From: Superficieibacter sp. HKU1
GTDB lineage: Bacteria > Pseudomonadota > Gammaproteobacteria > Enterobacterales > Enterobacteriaceae
Direction of reading: 5' to 3'
Length of the DNA stretch: 64,000 nt
Assembly (NCBI RefSeq): GCF_029319185.1
Contig: NZ_CP119754.1
Coordinates: forward strand, 2,914,001 to 2,978,000
This document shows positions 55,529 through 64,000 of this stretch, piece by piece. Positions within the stretch are counted from its first letter, which is position 1, and each line of letters opens with the position of its first letter. Below the pieces are notes generated by a model. It did not search any database. It was not told the DNA's origin and saw only the letters and a list, made by a program, of their open reading frames with translations. Position numbers and translations under genes: made by a program.

Positions 55529-56248
55529 TTACAGCCCCAGCGCCTCTTTCAGGTTTTTCAGGTAGCGGCGACTCACCGGCACCGTCTGCCCGGCGCGTAA
55601 CAGCAGTTCGGCCTGACCGTTCTCTTCCAGGCGAATTTCTTTCAGGTGCGCCATATTTACCAGATACTGACGATGGCAGCGCAGCAGCGGCGTCCGGCTT
55701 TCCAGCGTGCGCAGCGTGAGTTCAGTGAATCCCTCTTTCCCTTCATGGCTGGTGACATACACGCCGCTCATCCGGCTGCTGACAAACGCCACGTCTTCCA
55801 TCTGCAAAAGCCAGATCCGGCTGTGCCCGGTGCAGGGAATAAACTTCAGCGCCTGCTGATTCTCCGGCAGGACCGAAATGTCCTGCTCGCCGCGCTCCTG
55901 GCGCAGGCGGGTCAGGGTTTTATTCAGTCGCCCGGCTTCAATCGGTTTGAGCAGATAATCGAAGGCGTGTTCCTCAAACGCTTTTACGGCGTATTCATCA
56001 AAAGCCGTCAAAAAGACCACCCACGGCCGATGTTCCGGGTCGAGCATGCCGACCATCTCCAGCCCGCTGATACGCGGCATCTGAATATCAAGAAACAGCA
56101 CGTCCGGGCGCAACGTATGCACCGCGCCAATAGCCTCAACGGCATTCGCACACTCGCCTACAATCTCGATGTCATTTTCGTCCTGTAGCAGAATGCGCAG
56201 ATTCTCGCGTGCTAACGGTTCGTCATCCACAATCAGCACTTTTAACAT
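55529..56248 (-). CDS. btsR: Response regulator BtsR (YehT), LytTR family
   Basis: This 239-aa response regulator has a receiver domain (acidic pocket DD at 8-9, phosphorylated Asp54 in FLDIQMP, Lys in LLKPIE) and a C-terminal LytTR DNA-binding domain ([40 protein letters not shown]). In E. coli BtsSR senses pyruvate and induces the transporter btsT. The start at 56248 ([10 protein letters not shown]) matches the E. coli length; it overlaps the btsS stop by 7 nt. Confidence 0.97.
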   Translation of the reverse strand: MLKVLIVDDEPLARENLRILLQDENDIEIVGECANAVEAIGAVHTLRPDVLFLDIQMPRISGLEMVGMLDPEHRPWVVFLTAFDEYAVKAFEEHAFDYLLKPIEAGRLNKTLTRLRQERGEQDISVLPENQQALKFIPCTGHSRIWLLQMEDVAFVSSRMSGVYVTSHEGKEGFTELTLRTLESRTPLLRCHRQYLVNMAHLKEIRLEENGQAELLLRAGQTVPVSRRYLKNLKEALGL

Positions 56249-57930
56249 GCGTTTTCCTCCAGAGGCAGTCGCAGGGTAATTCGGGTAAAACATTCTGGCT
56301 CACAGTTGACGGTAATCCCGCAGTCGTCACCAAAACGGGCGCGCAGGCGTTTGTCGACCAGACTCATCCCCAGCCCGCTGGCGCTGGCATTCGGATGATA
56401 AAGCCCGGCATTATCTTCAATATCGAGCTGTAAATAACGTTGATACTGGCTGGCATGGATCCTGATTTCCCCGACGCCAAGATGCTGCGACGTGCCGTGC
56501 TTAATGGCATTTTCTACAATCGGTTGCAACGTAAAGGCAGGAAGCTGGAGATGCGCCAGCGATTCCGGTACAAAAAGCTGCACCTGAAGGCGCGACTGGA
56601 AGCGCGCTTTTTCGATTTGCAGGTAGGCATTCACATGTTCAATTTCATCCGCCAGGGTCACTATCTCGGATGGCCGCTTGAGATTTTTACGGAAAAAAGT
56701 CGACAGATACTGGACCAGCTGGCTGGCCTGATCGCTGTCGCGGCGGATCACCGCCTTTAGCGTATTCAGGGCATTAAACAGAAAATGCGGATTGACCTGC
56801 GCGTGAAGCAGCTTGATTTCCGACTGGGTCAGCAACGCTTTTTGCCGTTCGTACTGGCCCGCCAGTATTTGCGCCGACAGCAACTGGGCAATCCCCTCCC
56901 CCAGCGTGCGGTTGATGGAGCTGAACAGACGGTTTTTCGCTTCATAGAGTTTAATGGTGCCGATCACCCGCTGGTTCTCGCCGCGTAGCGGGATCACCAG
57001 CGTCGAGCCCAGTTTGCACTGCGGATGCAGAGAACAGCGATACGGCACTTCGTTACCGTCGGCATACACTACTTCGCCAGTATTGATCGCCTTCAGTGTC
57101 CATTCGGATGAAATCGGCCGACCGGGCAGATGATGGTCGTCGCCGGTGCCGGTAAACGCCAGCAGCTTGTCACGATCGGTGATGGCGACCGCGCCGATAT
57201 CCAGCTCCTGATAGAGTACCTGCGCCACCTTCATGCTGTTCTCTTCGTTAAATCCCTGACGCAGGATCCCCTCCGTCGAGGCGGCAACCTTGAGCGCCGT
57301 GGCCGAAAACGCGGAGGTATATTTTTCAAACATGGCGCGCTTGTCGAGCAGGATACGCATAAACAGCGCGGCCCCCACGGTGTTAGTGACCATCATCGGC
57401 GCGGCAATGCTATTAACCAGGTGCAGCGCATCCTGAAACGGACGGGCAATCAGCAGAATAATCATCATCTGTACCAGCTCCGCGACAAAGGTTACTGCCC
57501 CGGCCGTCAGCGGACTGAAGACGCGATCTGTCCTTCCCCGTTTGATCAACATGCTGTGGACCAGCCCGCCCAGCAAGCCCTCGACCATGGTGGAGATCAT
57601 GCAGCTTAGCGCGGTCATCCCGCCCAGCGAATAACGATGTAGCCCCCCGGTCAGCCCTACCAGACCGCCCACGACCGGACCACCCAGCAGCCCGCCCATT
57701 ACCGCGCCAATCGCGCGCGTGTTGGCAATGGAGTCTTCAATGTGCAAGCCAAAATAAGTACCGAGAATACAAAAAATAGAGAACGTCACGTAGCAAAGCA
57801 GCTTGTGCGGCAGGCGTACCGTAACCTGGATCAGCGGTATAAACAGGCGCGTCTTACTCATCAGCCAGGCGATGACCAGAAAAACACACATTTGCTGCAA
57901 CAGCAGCAACACAAGATTAAATTCGTACAT
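56242..57930 (-). CDS. btsS: Pyruvate-sensing histidine kinase BtsS (YehU)
   Basis: This 562-aa LytS-type sensor kinase has an N-terminal 5TMR-LYT membrane domain (about residues 1-200), a cytoplasmic GAF domain (about 220-350), and HisKA_5 with the phospho-acceptor histidine in [13 protein letters not shown]. An HATPase domain follows ([25 protein letters not shown]). It binds extracellular pyruvate and phosphorylates BtsR. The start at 57930 ([13 protein letters not shown]) matches E. coli. In E. coli and Salmonella the curli regulator mlrA follows divergently; here it is absent. Confidence 0.97.
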   Translation of the reverse strand: MYEFNLVLLLLQQMCVFLVIAWLMSKTRLFIPLIQVTVRLPHKLLCYVTFSIFCILGTYFGLHIEDSIANTRAIGAVMGGLLGGPVVGGLVGLTGGLHRYSLGGMTALSCMISTMVEGLLGGLVHSMLIKRGRTDRVFSPLTAGAVTFVAELVQMMIILLIARPFQDALHLVNSIAAPMMVTNTVGAALFMRILLDKRAMFEKYTSAFSATALKVAASTEGILRQGFNEENSMKVAQVLYQELDIGAVAITDRDKLLAFTGTGDDHHLPGRPISSEWTLKAINTGEVVYADGNEVPYRCSLHPQCKLGSTLVIPLRGENQRVIGTIKLYEAKNRLFSSINRTLGEGIAQLLSAQILAGQYERQKALLTQSEIKLLHAQVNPHFLFNALNTLKAVIRRDSDQASQLVQYLSTFFRKNLKRPSEIVTLADEIEHVNAYLQIEKARFQSRLQVQLFVPESLAHLQLPAFTLQPIVENAIKHGTSQHLGVGEIRIHASQYQRYLQLDIEDNAGLYHPNASASGLGMSLVDKRLRARFGDDCGITVNCEPECFTRITLRLPLEENAC

Positions 57931-58102
57931 ACCTGCCAACCACACTTTCTGAAAGCGCGTAACATACAGGTTGAAGGTTTAACTTTCTTTGAAGCGCGGC
58001 ATAAAATCGAAAATTCGTGCGCCGGATCACTGAACGGGCGCACAAATGTACAAAAAACGCACTATCTAAAACCTGCTCGCTCACCATGACCAAAATTAAT
58101 GG

Positions 58103-58132
58103 TTCATTAACACATCAGCTTCGCCGTATAAT
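58103..58132 (+). promoter_or_regulatory. Predicted yohO promoter
   Basis: A perfect -10 TATAAT lies at 58127-58132 with TTCATT at 58103-58108 as a weak -35 (18-bp spacer). Transcription would start near 58139, about 20 nt before the yohO ATG. Confidence 0.6.
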
Positions 58133-58158
58133 CTTTTGGTTAACATAAGGAGCAAAGT

Positions 58159-58266
58159 ATGAGCATAGCCAAACTGGGTATCATCACCCTTTTTGTGGTC
58201 ATGGCCGTAAGCGGCATCGGCGGCGTCATGCTGGCCGGATATACCTTTATTGTGCATGGCGGTTAA
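58159..58266 (+). CDS. yohO: Small membrane protein YohO
   Basis: This 35-aa protein is a single hydrophobic helix ([17 protein letters not shown] followed by [17 protein letters not shown]). It matches E. coli YohO, whose [12 protein letters not shown] stretch is shared, and is an inner-membrane small protein of unknown function. It has AAGGAG 8-9 nt upstream and a good promoter. Its last seven codons, including the stop, lie inside the 32-bp direct repeat that recurs at 60732. It is too short for most gene finders. Confidence 0.93.
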   Translation: MSIAKLGIITLFVVMAVSGIGGVMLAGYTFIVHGG

Positions 58267-58275
58267 GATAACGTC
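58244..58275. repeat. 32-bp direct repeat, left copy (yohO 3' end)
   Basis: This copy begins CCTTTATTGTGCATGG and ends TAAGATAACGTC; it is identical base for base to 60732-60763, 2,488 bp away. It holds the last codons and stop of yohO. Both copies are also preceded by CCGGAT a few bases upstream, so the shared region may be slightly longer. The two copies bracket the AMP-ligase and SDR genes. Confidence 0.95.
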
Positions 58276-58290
58276 TTCAACGCCCGGCCC

Positions 58291-59802
58291 CTATCGCGTC
58301 AGGCGGCGAACGTCAGGCTTGCCTACCGCCGTCAGCGGGATGTCGTTTATTACCTGAAGATCGACAGGCATCAGGTAGCGTGCGACCCGCGGCTTTAACC
58401 AGGCAAGCAGTTCCGCGTTATCGGTCTTTCCTTTTAACGTCACCCAGGCTTTTAGCCGCTGGCCAAATTCGGCGTCTTCAACGCCCGCGACCAGGCACTC
58501 CCTGACGGCAGGATGCGTCATTAACACCTTCTCCAGCTCCAGGGGATAAACATTTTCGCCAGCTGAAACAATCATGTCGTCTATGCGTCCACAGAGGAAA
58601 TAATCGCCGCTGGCATTGCGCCAGGCCAGATCGCTCGTGGAAATGGGAATATTATCGCCCTGTGTGGACCAGGCACACTGAATAACAATTTCACCACGCT
58701 CGCCAACACCGGTGAGCATCTTTCCACTCTGCCGATCGCGCAGCGCCAGCGTTAGCCCGTGGACAGGACGCCCTACCATATCCGGGGCGCGCTTAAGATC
58801 CTCAGGCGTGGCAATCAGACAGATGCCCGCTTCCGACGTCCCGTACAAGTTGAATAGCGTATCCGGCAATCGCGCCTGTGTTTCCTGTACCAGCATCGGC
58901 GAGAGATGCGCACCACCGGAAATAATACAGCGTAACGATGACAGGCTGCCTGCATCATTATGGATCATTCGACTGAGCATTAAAGGAACTAAGGTGACCA
59001 CCTCAATGTGGTGCCGGGCGATAAGCGCTGCGGAAGATCGGGCATCAAAGCGACGACGCAAATAGATCGTTGCCCCTAATAATACGGCCAGGCAAACCGT
59101 TGCCAGACCAAAGCCATGATAGACAGGCGTGGCAATATACAGGCTGCGATAGCGGCTCAGTTGTAACTTTTCCAACAGCGAAAAGAGTGGATTAAAGAAA
59201 GCGAATAATGAAGGTTTACGCGCCGCAGGTTTAAAATCACCGGTGTTGCCGCTGGTTAACACGGTGATACTACCAGCCCGCCAGGCGACTCGTTTGCGGG
59301 GTGATGGCGGCTGATGCGATCCAGTGCCGGGGTCATCATGGAGGGGCAGGCGCGTGCCGCGATAGCCGCTGTCATCAATACGGGAAGCCAACTCCGGGTC
59401 GTGAATAATGAGATCAAAGCGCTGCTTTTCCACTTGTGCTACCCACTGGGCTGGCGACATCTCGACATTAAGCAGACAGAGATCGGCTCCGGTGCTGGCA
59501 CAGGCAAACAGCGCCGTCAGCAGTTCAGCGTGGTTGCAACAACAGAGCGCCACTTTTTTGCCCCGGGCAAGTTGATAATGGTTGCTGAGTTCTCCGGCCA
59601 GGCGGCGCGTGCGGGAATAGAGTTCAGCCCAGGTCATCCGTTGACGATCATCCTGCACGGCGATACGTTCAGGGAAGCGTCGTGCGCTGTAACCCAGCAA
59701 TGCCGTCAGGCTGATCCCCTCAGCGCCGAGGGAGGTTATCAGCGTGATGATGCCCTTTGTTGTCAGCAGGCCCGTCTGATGCAGAAGTTTGAGTCTATGC
59801 AT
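58291..59802 (-). CDS. AMP-dependent acyl-CoA synthetase/ligase
   Basis: This 503-aa enzyme of the adenylate-forming (ANL) family activates an organic acid as acyl-AMP and usually transfers it to CoA or a carrier. Core motifs are the phosphate loop SGNTGDFK (183-191; consensus SGTTGxPK, so Thr and Pro are changed, Lys kept), YGTSEAG (near 320), the hinge GRIDDMIVSAGENVYPLELE and the C-terminal catalytic Lys in TAVGKPD. Activity is therefore likely; the substrate is unknown. It starts 8 nt inside the end of the SDR gene. Both sit in an insert between yohO and yehW that is absent from E. coli and, as I recall, Salmonella. Confidence 0.88.
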   Translation of the reverse strand: MHRLKLLHQTGLLTTKGIITLITSLGAEGISLTALLGYSARRFPERIAVQDDRQRMTWAELYSRTRRLAGELSNHYQLARGKKVALCCCNHAELLTALFACASTGADLCLLNVEMSPAQWVAQVEKQRFDLIIHDPELASRIDDSGYRGTRLPLHDDPGTGSHQPPSPRKRVAWRAGSITVLTSGNTGDFKPAARKPSLFAFFNPLFSLLEKLQLSRYRSLYIATPVYHGFGLATVCLAVLLGATIYLRRRFDARSSAALIARHHIEVVTLVPLMLSRMIHNDAGSLSSLRCIISGGAHLSPMLVQETQARLPDTLFNLYGTSEAGICLIATPEDLKRAPDMVGRPVHGLTLALRDRQSGKMLTGVGERGEIVIQCAWSTQGDNIPISTSDLAWRNASGDYFLCGRIDDMIVSAGENVYPLELEKVLMTHPAVRECLVAGVEDAEFGQRLKAWVTLKGKTDNAELLAWLKPRVARYLMPVDLQVINDIPLTAVGKPDVRRLTR

Positions 59803-60643
59803 TACGTTTATGCCTCAGCCAGGCGATGCACAGCCGCCGCCATAATCCGTTAAACAACACGGAGCACAGTTGTCCCGCACCAAGCCACCAGGGTTTTAGG
59901 CTGCTTTTTTGCGTTAGTAGCACCCAGCACAGCACGTTAGCCGCCTTGCCGACCGCCAGAACCGGCACGTGATTCTTATCATACGTGGGGGTAATCATAC
60001 GGGTATCGACCAGCGGAAAATAAACGGTGGTAACGCGCACGCCGTTAACACGCAGCTCGGGTTCAGCGCAGCGGAGCCACTGGTCAAATGCGGTTTTTGA
60101 TGCCTGATATGCCGCCCAATAAGGCGCTGGTGCCAGAAGCACGTTGGCAGCGCTGACGTTGATAATGTGCCTGAGCGTTGGCGCGGAACAACGCAGCAGG
60201 CTGAGGCAGAGATGTACCGGGGCGAAGTAATTCAGGCGCATCGTGCGTTCCGCGTCATGCAGGCGGTCAAGAGAGTGCATCAGCGGGCGACAAATGGATT
60301 TCCCGGCGTTATTGACCACAATATCAACCGGATGAGCCTGCGTCCTGAGCGTGTCGATAAATGTCTGACGCGACGGTGCGTCAGACAAATCGGCGACAAA
60401 GATCTGACAGGTCGCGCGGCGAGAGGAAAGGCTTTCCTGAATCTGCACCAGCTTCTCCCGCGTGCGGGCGACCAGCAGCAAGTGCACCGGCATGTCGGCA
60501 AGCGCATAGGTTAATGCTTCGCCAATACCATAGCTGGCACCGGTAATTAAAATGGTTTGTTGATGAAGTGCCTGCCGTAGTGCCTGCGGGTTGACCTTCC
60601 GGCAAGGGAAAAGCAAGCCGGAGATCAGTCGGTTAAGTATCAT
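59795..60643 (-). CDS. Short-chain dehydrogenase/reductase
   Basis: This 282-aa SDR has the NADP(H)-binding TGASYGIG (34-41), NNAG in IVVNNAGK, a catalytic Ser region in INVSAANV and the YQASK Tyr-Lys pair. An N-terminal segment (RLISGLLFP) and a hydrophobic C-terminal extension (PWWLGAGQLCSVLFNGLW, then basic residues) suggest membrane association, as in lipid-modifying SDRs. Paired with an acyl-activating ligase it may reduce an activated acid or a 3-keto lipid; this is inference. The start at 60643 fits the fold and a predicted promoter; an in-frame ATG at 60691 is possible. Confidence 0.88.
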   Translation of the reverse strand: MILNRLISGLLFPCRKVNPQALRQALHQQTILITGASYGIGEALTYALADMPVHLLLVARTREKLVQIQESLSSRRATCQIFVADLSDAPSRQTFIDTLRTQAHPVDIVVNNAGKSICRPLMHSLDRLHDAERTMRLNYFAPVHLCLSLLRCSAPTLRHIINVSAANVLLAPAPYWAAYQASKTAFDQWLRCAEPELRVNGVRVTTVYFPLVDTRMITPTYDKNHVPVLAVGKAANVLCWVLLTQKSSLKPWWLGAGQLCSVLFNGLWRRLCIAWLRHKRNA

Positions 60644-60681
60644 AACGGTATTCTGAAAATCCTTTTCCAACCATGCCGCTG

Positions 60682-60710
60682 GTAATAGCATGGCACCGTC
60701 TTTTTCTCAA
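60682..60710 (-). promoter_or_regulatory. Predicted promoter of the SDR-ligase pair
   Basis: On the minus strand TTGAGA (60710-60705) and TATTAC (60687-60682) are separated by 17 bp, giving a plausible sigma-70 promoter just inside the insert. Transcription would begin near 60675 and the SDR ATG at 60643 would follow a short leader. Confidence 0.45.
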
Positions 60711-60731
60711 TATGAAAAGCGGGACCGGATG

Positions 60732-60763
60732 CCTTTATTGTGCATGGCGGTTAAGATAACGTC
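60732..60763. repeat. 32-bp direct repeat, right copy (yehW 3' end)
   Basis: This copy is identical to 58244-58275. It encodes, on the minus strand, the last eight codons and the TAA stop of yehW (stop at 60737-60735). In the uninterrupted ancestor one copy would have served as the overlapping 3' ends of convergent yohO and yehW. Confidence 0.95.
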
Positions 60764-61466
60764 CCAGCCGCTCGAACCCGCGGTCGACAATTACCGCCGC
60801 CAGTGCGACCAGGATGGCCCCCTGGATAATATACGCTGTATTAAATCCGCTCAGGCCGATAATAATCGGTGTGCCTAGCGTACTGGCCCCGACCGTCGAG
60901 GCGATGGCCGCCGTACCGATATTAATAATGATAGAAGTGCGGACCCCGGCGAGGATCACCGGCGCGGCCAGCGGCAACTCAACCTTGATCAACCGCTGCC
61001 AGCGATTCATCCCCATGCCTTCCGCCACGCTGGTAACGCCCGCGGGCACCGCGGCCAGCCCGGCTAAGGTTCCCTGTAAGATCGGTAAAACACCGTAGAG
61101 GATCAGCGCAATAATGGCGGGCTGCTGACCAAACCCCATCACCGGGACAGCAATGGCCAGCACCGCAACCGGCGGAAAGGTTTGCCCGATAGCGGCGATC
61201 GTCTCGACCAGCGAGCGGAATTCCCGCCCTGCCGGGCGCGTGACCAGGATACCGGCCCCCACACCAAGCACGATTGCCACCAGGCTTGACACGCCCACCA
61301 GCCAGAGATGAGCCAGCGTCAGCGCCAGAAAGCTCTCCTGCTGATAGACCGGTCGCGGCAGTTGCGGGAATAAGGCGCTGAACAGCCTCTCACTGTGCGG
61401 TAGCCCGACCAGTAGCGCGATAAAAAGCACCATCAGCCACAGCAACGGATCACGGATGCGTTTCAC
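60735..61466 (-). CDS. yehW: ABC transporter permease YehW
   Basis: This 243-aa permease of the osmoprotectant-type OsmF-YehWXY importer has five or six membrane segments and the EAA-loop [25 protein letters not shown] that docks to the ATPase. It pairs with YehY. The start is GTG at 61466, with GAGGAGG 7-8 nt upstream, giving the E. coli length; a GTG five codons earlier is overlapped by that same ribosome-binding site. It overlaps the yehX stop by 17 nt. In E. coli the system binds glycine betaine with low affinity and is RpoS-controlled. Confidence 0.95.
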   Translation of the reverse strand: MKRIRDPLLWLMVLFIALLVGLPHSERLFSALFPQLPRPVYQQESFLALTLAHLWLVGVSSLVAIVLGVGAGILVTRPAGREFRSLVETIAAIGQTFPPVAVLAIAVPVMGFGQQPAIIALILYGVLPILQGTLAGLAAVPAGVTSVAEGMGMNRWQRLIKVELPLAAPVILAGVRTSIIINIGTAAIASTVGASTLGTPIIIGLSGFNTAYIIQGAILVALAAVIVDRGFERLGRYLNRHAQ

Positions 61467-62397
61467 CGGCCCCCTCCTCACGCAACAGATCTTCGAAATG
61501 GAGGTTGCCGCAGAATCGGCCCTCTCCGTCGACGACCGGTAATACCAGACGCTGACGGGCGACGAAAGCGGAGAGCGCCTCGCGCAATGTCATGGCATCC
61601 ACAACAGGCTCGCCCTCCACCGGCTCACCGTGGCGCAGATAATCCCGCACCGCACGCAGCGACAGCAGGCGCACGCCGAGCTCGCTGCGGCCAAAAAACT
61701 CGCGCACGAAGTCATTTGCCGGATGAGTCAGCATCTGCAGCGGCGTCCCCTGCTGCACTACCTCGCCTTTATCCATCAGGATCAGATGATCTGCCAGGCG
61801 CAGCGCTTCGTCGATATCATGGGTAACCAACACAATGGTGCGTCCCAGCAGGCGATGGATGCGGCTCATTTCTTGCTGTAGCGCACTGCGCGTCACCGGA
61901 TCGAGCGCGCCAAACGGTTCGTCCATCAGCAAAACATCAGGATCGGCCGCCAGCGCACGCGCCACGCCAACGCGCTGCTGCTGTCCGCCAGAAAGCTGGT
62001 GTGGAAAACGTTCGCGCAGCGACGCATCCAGCCCCAGCAGGGCCATTAATTCATCAATACGCGCGTTAATGCGCTTGCGATCCCATTTTATCAGTTGCGG
62101 CACGGTGGCAATATTTTGCGCCACCGTCCAGTGGGGAAAGAGGCCGATAGACTGGATGGCGTACCCCATCCGCCGACGCAGCGCCAGCAGCGGCAGCTGG
62201 CCAATATCCTCCCCGGCAAAGCGAATGGTACCGCTGTCATGTTCGACCAGACGATTGATCATCTTCAGGGTGGTGGATTTCCCCGAGCCTGATGTGCCGA
62301 TAAGGACCGAGAAAGCGCCCTCTTTCAGGTGCAGGTTGAGATTTTTTACCGCGTCCTGCCCGGCAAACGTTTTGCTTACCTGGTTAAATTCAATCAT
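61450..62397 (-). CDS. yehX: ABC transporter ATPase YehX
   Basis: This 315-aa ATP-binding subunit of the OsmF-YehWXY importer belongs to the ProV/OpuCA family. Walker A is GTSGSGKST (near residues 37-45), the ABC signature [15 protein letters not shown], Walker B LLMDEP and the switch His in [16 protein letters not shown]-terminal CBS-like region ([18 protein letters not shown]) may sense ionic strength, as in OpuA. The ATG at 62397 ([11 protein letters not shown]) matches E. coli. It overlaps both neighbouring genes by 8-17 nt. Confidence 0.96.
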   Translation of the reverse strand: MIEFNQVSKTFAGQDAVKNLNLHLKEGAFSVLIGTSGSGKSTTLKMINRLVEHDSGTIRFAGEDIGQLPLLALRRRMGYAIQSIGLFPHWTVAQNIATVPQLIKWDRKRINARIDELMALLGLDASLRERFPHQLSGGQQQRVGVARALAADPDVLLMDEPFGALDPVTRSALQQEMSRIHRLLGRTIVLVTHDIDEALRLADHLILMDKGEVVQQGTPLQMLTHPANDFVREFFGRSELGVRLLSLRAVRDYLRHGEPVEGEPVVDAMTLREALSAFVARQRLVLPVVDGEGRFCGNLHFEDLLREEGAGETHP

Positions 62398-63547
62398 GCG
62401 CACGTTCCTTAAGCAGTGCACTCCACAGGCCGAATAGCGCGTCTACGACGACGGCCAGCGCAATCACCGGGATCACCCCCAGCAACACCAAATCAAGCGC
62501 GCTACTGAGTAGCCCCTGGAATACCAGCGCGCCAAATCCTCCCGCCCCGATCAGCGCCGCAATCACCGCCATTCCGATGGTCTGTACGGTGACCACGCGT
62601 AATCCGCGGATCAATACCGGCAGCGCCAGCGGCAGCTGGACGCGGAAAAAACGCTCGCGTGGGCTCATGCCCATCGCGGCGGCGCTTTCCAGTACGTCGC
62701 GCGGTACCTGTCCCATCCCGGCCACTACGCCGCGGACCAGCGGCAATAATGCATAGAGCACCAGCGCAATAAGCGCGGGCGTTCTTCCGGTTCCGGCCAC
62801 GCCGATTTTTGCCAGCAGCGGAAAATGCTGCACCAGCCCGGCAAGCGGCGCAATCAGCAGGCCGAACAGCGCAATAGAAGGGATAGTCTGGATGATATTT
62901 AATACTGTAAACACCGGAGCCTGCCGCGCAGGATGGCGATAGCACCACAGCCCCAGCGGTACCCCAATCAGCAGGCCGGGCAACAGCGTACCGAACAATA
63001 GCGTCAGGTGCTGTAATAACGCGTCGTTAAAGACGTCCTGACGATTGGCGTACTCTTTCATCAGTGACAGCTCATTAAGCGCGCCGGATCCCAGCAGCAC
63101 CAGCGGTAGCAGCCAGACCTGCGCATTTAACAGCCAGCGCCATGTCGCTTTATCTGTCAGCCGCCGAATGGTATCACTCAGAATGAGTAGCGAAAGCGCC
63201 AGCCATAGCCACAGGCCGCTTCCCGGTGAGGTACGCGCCAGCGGACTGCCGGTCTGCGCCAGCCAGCTGGCAGATTTTCCCGCCCCCCAGATCAGGGCGA
63301 TAAAAATCAGCTCAACCGCCAGCAATGTTACTACCAGCGACAGGCGTCCGCGCAGGAAACTCAGCAGGATCAACCCCAGCGGCACGACCAGCAGCCAGAG
63401 CGGCGGAAATACCCAGACCTGCCAGAGTGCGCGACCTTCCCCGGAAACCAGTCGGTTAGGCGCATAATTCACAAATGGCAGCGCTGCCGCCGCCAGCGAA
63501 ATCATCGCCAGCAGCAGCAGCACGCGGTTTTGACATTTTATATGCAC
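62390..63547 (-). CDS. yehY: ABC transporter permease YehY
   Basis: This 385-aa permease of the OsmF-YehWXY system has several N-terminal membrane segments (unlike YehW), then the transport domain with the EAA loop [28 protein letters not shown]. The conserved [10 protein letters not shown] and [20 protein letters not shown] are shared with E. coli YehY (385 aa). The start is GTG at 63547, 13 bp after the osmF stop; no closer ATG gives the family N-terminus. Confidence 0.94.
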   Translation of the reverse strand: MHIKCQNRVLLLLAMISLAAAALPFVNYAPNRLVSGEGRALWQVWVFPPLWLLVVPLGLILLSFLRGRLSLVVTLLAVELIFIALIWGAGKSASWLAQTGSPLARTSPGSGLWLWLALSLLILSDTIRRLTDKATWRWLLNAQVWLLPLVLLGSGALNELSLMKEYANRQDVFNDALLQHLTLLFGTLLPGLLIGVPLGLWCYRHPARQAPVFTVLNIIQTIPSIALFGLLIAPLAGLVQHFPLLAKIGVAGTGRTPALIALVLYALLPLVRGVVAGMGQVPRDVLESAAAMGMSPRERFFRVQLPLALPVLIRGLRVVTVQTIGMAVIAALIGAGGFGALVFQGLLSSALDLVLLGVIPVIALAVVVDALFGLWSALLKERAHD

Positions 63548-63560
63548 AACGCCGTCCGTG

Positions 63561-64000
63561 TTATTTCACCAGCCCTTTTTCCTTCAGATAGTCGGCGGCG
63601 ACTTTCTTCGCATCCAGACCTTCTACGGCAATTTTGGCATTCAACGTTTGCAGGGTTTTCTCATCCAGGCTGGCGAAAACCGGCTTCAGCCATGCGTCCA
63701 TCTCCGGATACGCCTTCAGCACCGCCTCACGTACCACCGGCGTCGGGGCATAAATTGGCTGCACGCCTTTCGGGTCGCTCAGCGTTTGCAGGCCCAGAGC
63801 CGCCACCGGACCGTCGGTGCCGTAGGCCATTGCCGCATTCACGCCGGAGGTTTGCTGCGCGGCAGCCTTGATAGTCACCGCGGTGTCACCGCCCGCCAGC
63901 GACAGTAACTGGCTCTGGTTGAGCTTGAAATCGTAGGCTTTTTCAAAAGCAGGCAGCGCGTCCGTACGTTCGATAAATTCCGCGGAGGCCGCCAGTTTAA
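63561..64000 (-). CDS. osmF: Glycine-betaine-binding protein OsmF (YehZ), 3' part
   Basis: Only the C-terminal 145 or so residues of this periplasmic binding protein (about 305 aa in E. coli) are in the window; the gene continues past base 64000. From [24 protein letters not shown] through [29 protein letters not shown] to [10 protein letters not shown] it follows E. coli OsmF closely. It delivers osmoprotectant (glycine betaine, low affinity) to YehWY-YehX. It is the first gene of osmF-yehY-yehX-yehW. Confidence 0.96.
   Translation of the reverse strand, partial: KLAASAEFIERTDALPAFEKAYDFKLNQSQLLSLAGGDTAVTIKAAAQQTSGVNAAMAYGTDGPVAALGLQTLSDPKGVQPIYAPTPVVREAVLKAYPEMDAWLKPVFASLDEKTLQTLNAKIAVEGLDAKKVAADYLKEKGLVK

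Noticed and set aside
58244..60763. Insertion sequence or integron cassette between the 32-bp repeats
   Set aside because: No transposase, integrase, terminal inverted repeats or attC-like structure is present; only the direct repeat is seen.

Overview
The window is a contiguous piece of an enterobacterial chromosome equivalent to minutes 46-48 of Escherichia coli and Salmonella. The backbone order yegQ-cyaR-yegS ... fbaB-yegTUVW-thiDM ... yehABCDE ... mrp/metG-yehR-yehS-btsRS-yohO-yehWXY-osmF is readable almost gene for gene. Protein identities are high for core genes (FbaB, MetG, BtsS, YegQ) but not those of E. coli itself. Together with linked ribitol and D-arabitol operons this suggests a Citrobacter-like genome, perhaps of the C. 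koseri type; the species is an inference. No tRNA, rRNA, CRISPR array, transposase or integrase was found.

Layout. 1-2.5 kb: 3' part of yegQ (trhP), the CRP-dependent sRNA CyaR with its promoter, yegS and a BIME repeat. 2.5-12.3 kb: a pentitol cassette in the position that holds the galactitol (gat) operon in E. coli K-12. It has HAD phosphatase-dalT-dalK-dalD on the minus strand, dalR on the plus, rbtR on the minus, and rbtD-rbtK on the plus. 12.3-19.4 kb: fbaB, the yegTUV operon with yegW, and thiM-thiD under a TPP riboswitch. 19.5-26.9 kb: accessory genes (an unknown 109-aa protein, a possible minus-strand sRNA, a DUF3772/MscS channel, and a LysR/adenine deaminase/NCS2 permease cassette). 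27-32.4 kb: the yehDCBA (stc-type) chaperone-usher fimbrial operon and yehE. 32.5-38.7 kb: a PTS operon (EIIC, EIIB, EIICB, an oxidoreductase broken by one amber codon, a TIM-barrel-like protein of unknown function) with a divergent GntR regulator. 38.7-40.7 kb: a LysR/quinone oxidoreductase pair. 40.7-50 kb: a complete group 4 capsule operon gfcABCDE-etp-etk followed by a WecA-like initiating transferase, preceded by a JUMPstart/ops element. 50-64 kb: rcnB, mrp, metG, yehR, yehS, btsRS, yohO, a two-gene insert (AMP-ligase and SDR), yehWXY and the 3' part of osmF.

How the parts work together. The pentitol cassette imports D-arabitol and probably ribitol, oxidises them to D-xylulose and D-ribulose, and phosphorylates these into the pentose phosphate pathway. 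The gfc operon should build a surface polysaccharide: WecA-like initiation, Etk/Etp phosphorylation cycle, GfcE outer-membrane channel. Strong hairpins inside the operon plus the upstream ops site suggest RfaH-type antitermination. The most unusual structure is the 2.5-kb insert between yohO and yehW. It is flanked by a perfect 32-bp direct repeat that encodes the 3' ends of both convergent neighbours, so neither gene was damaged.
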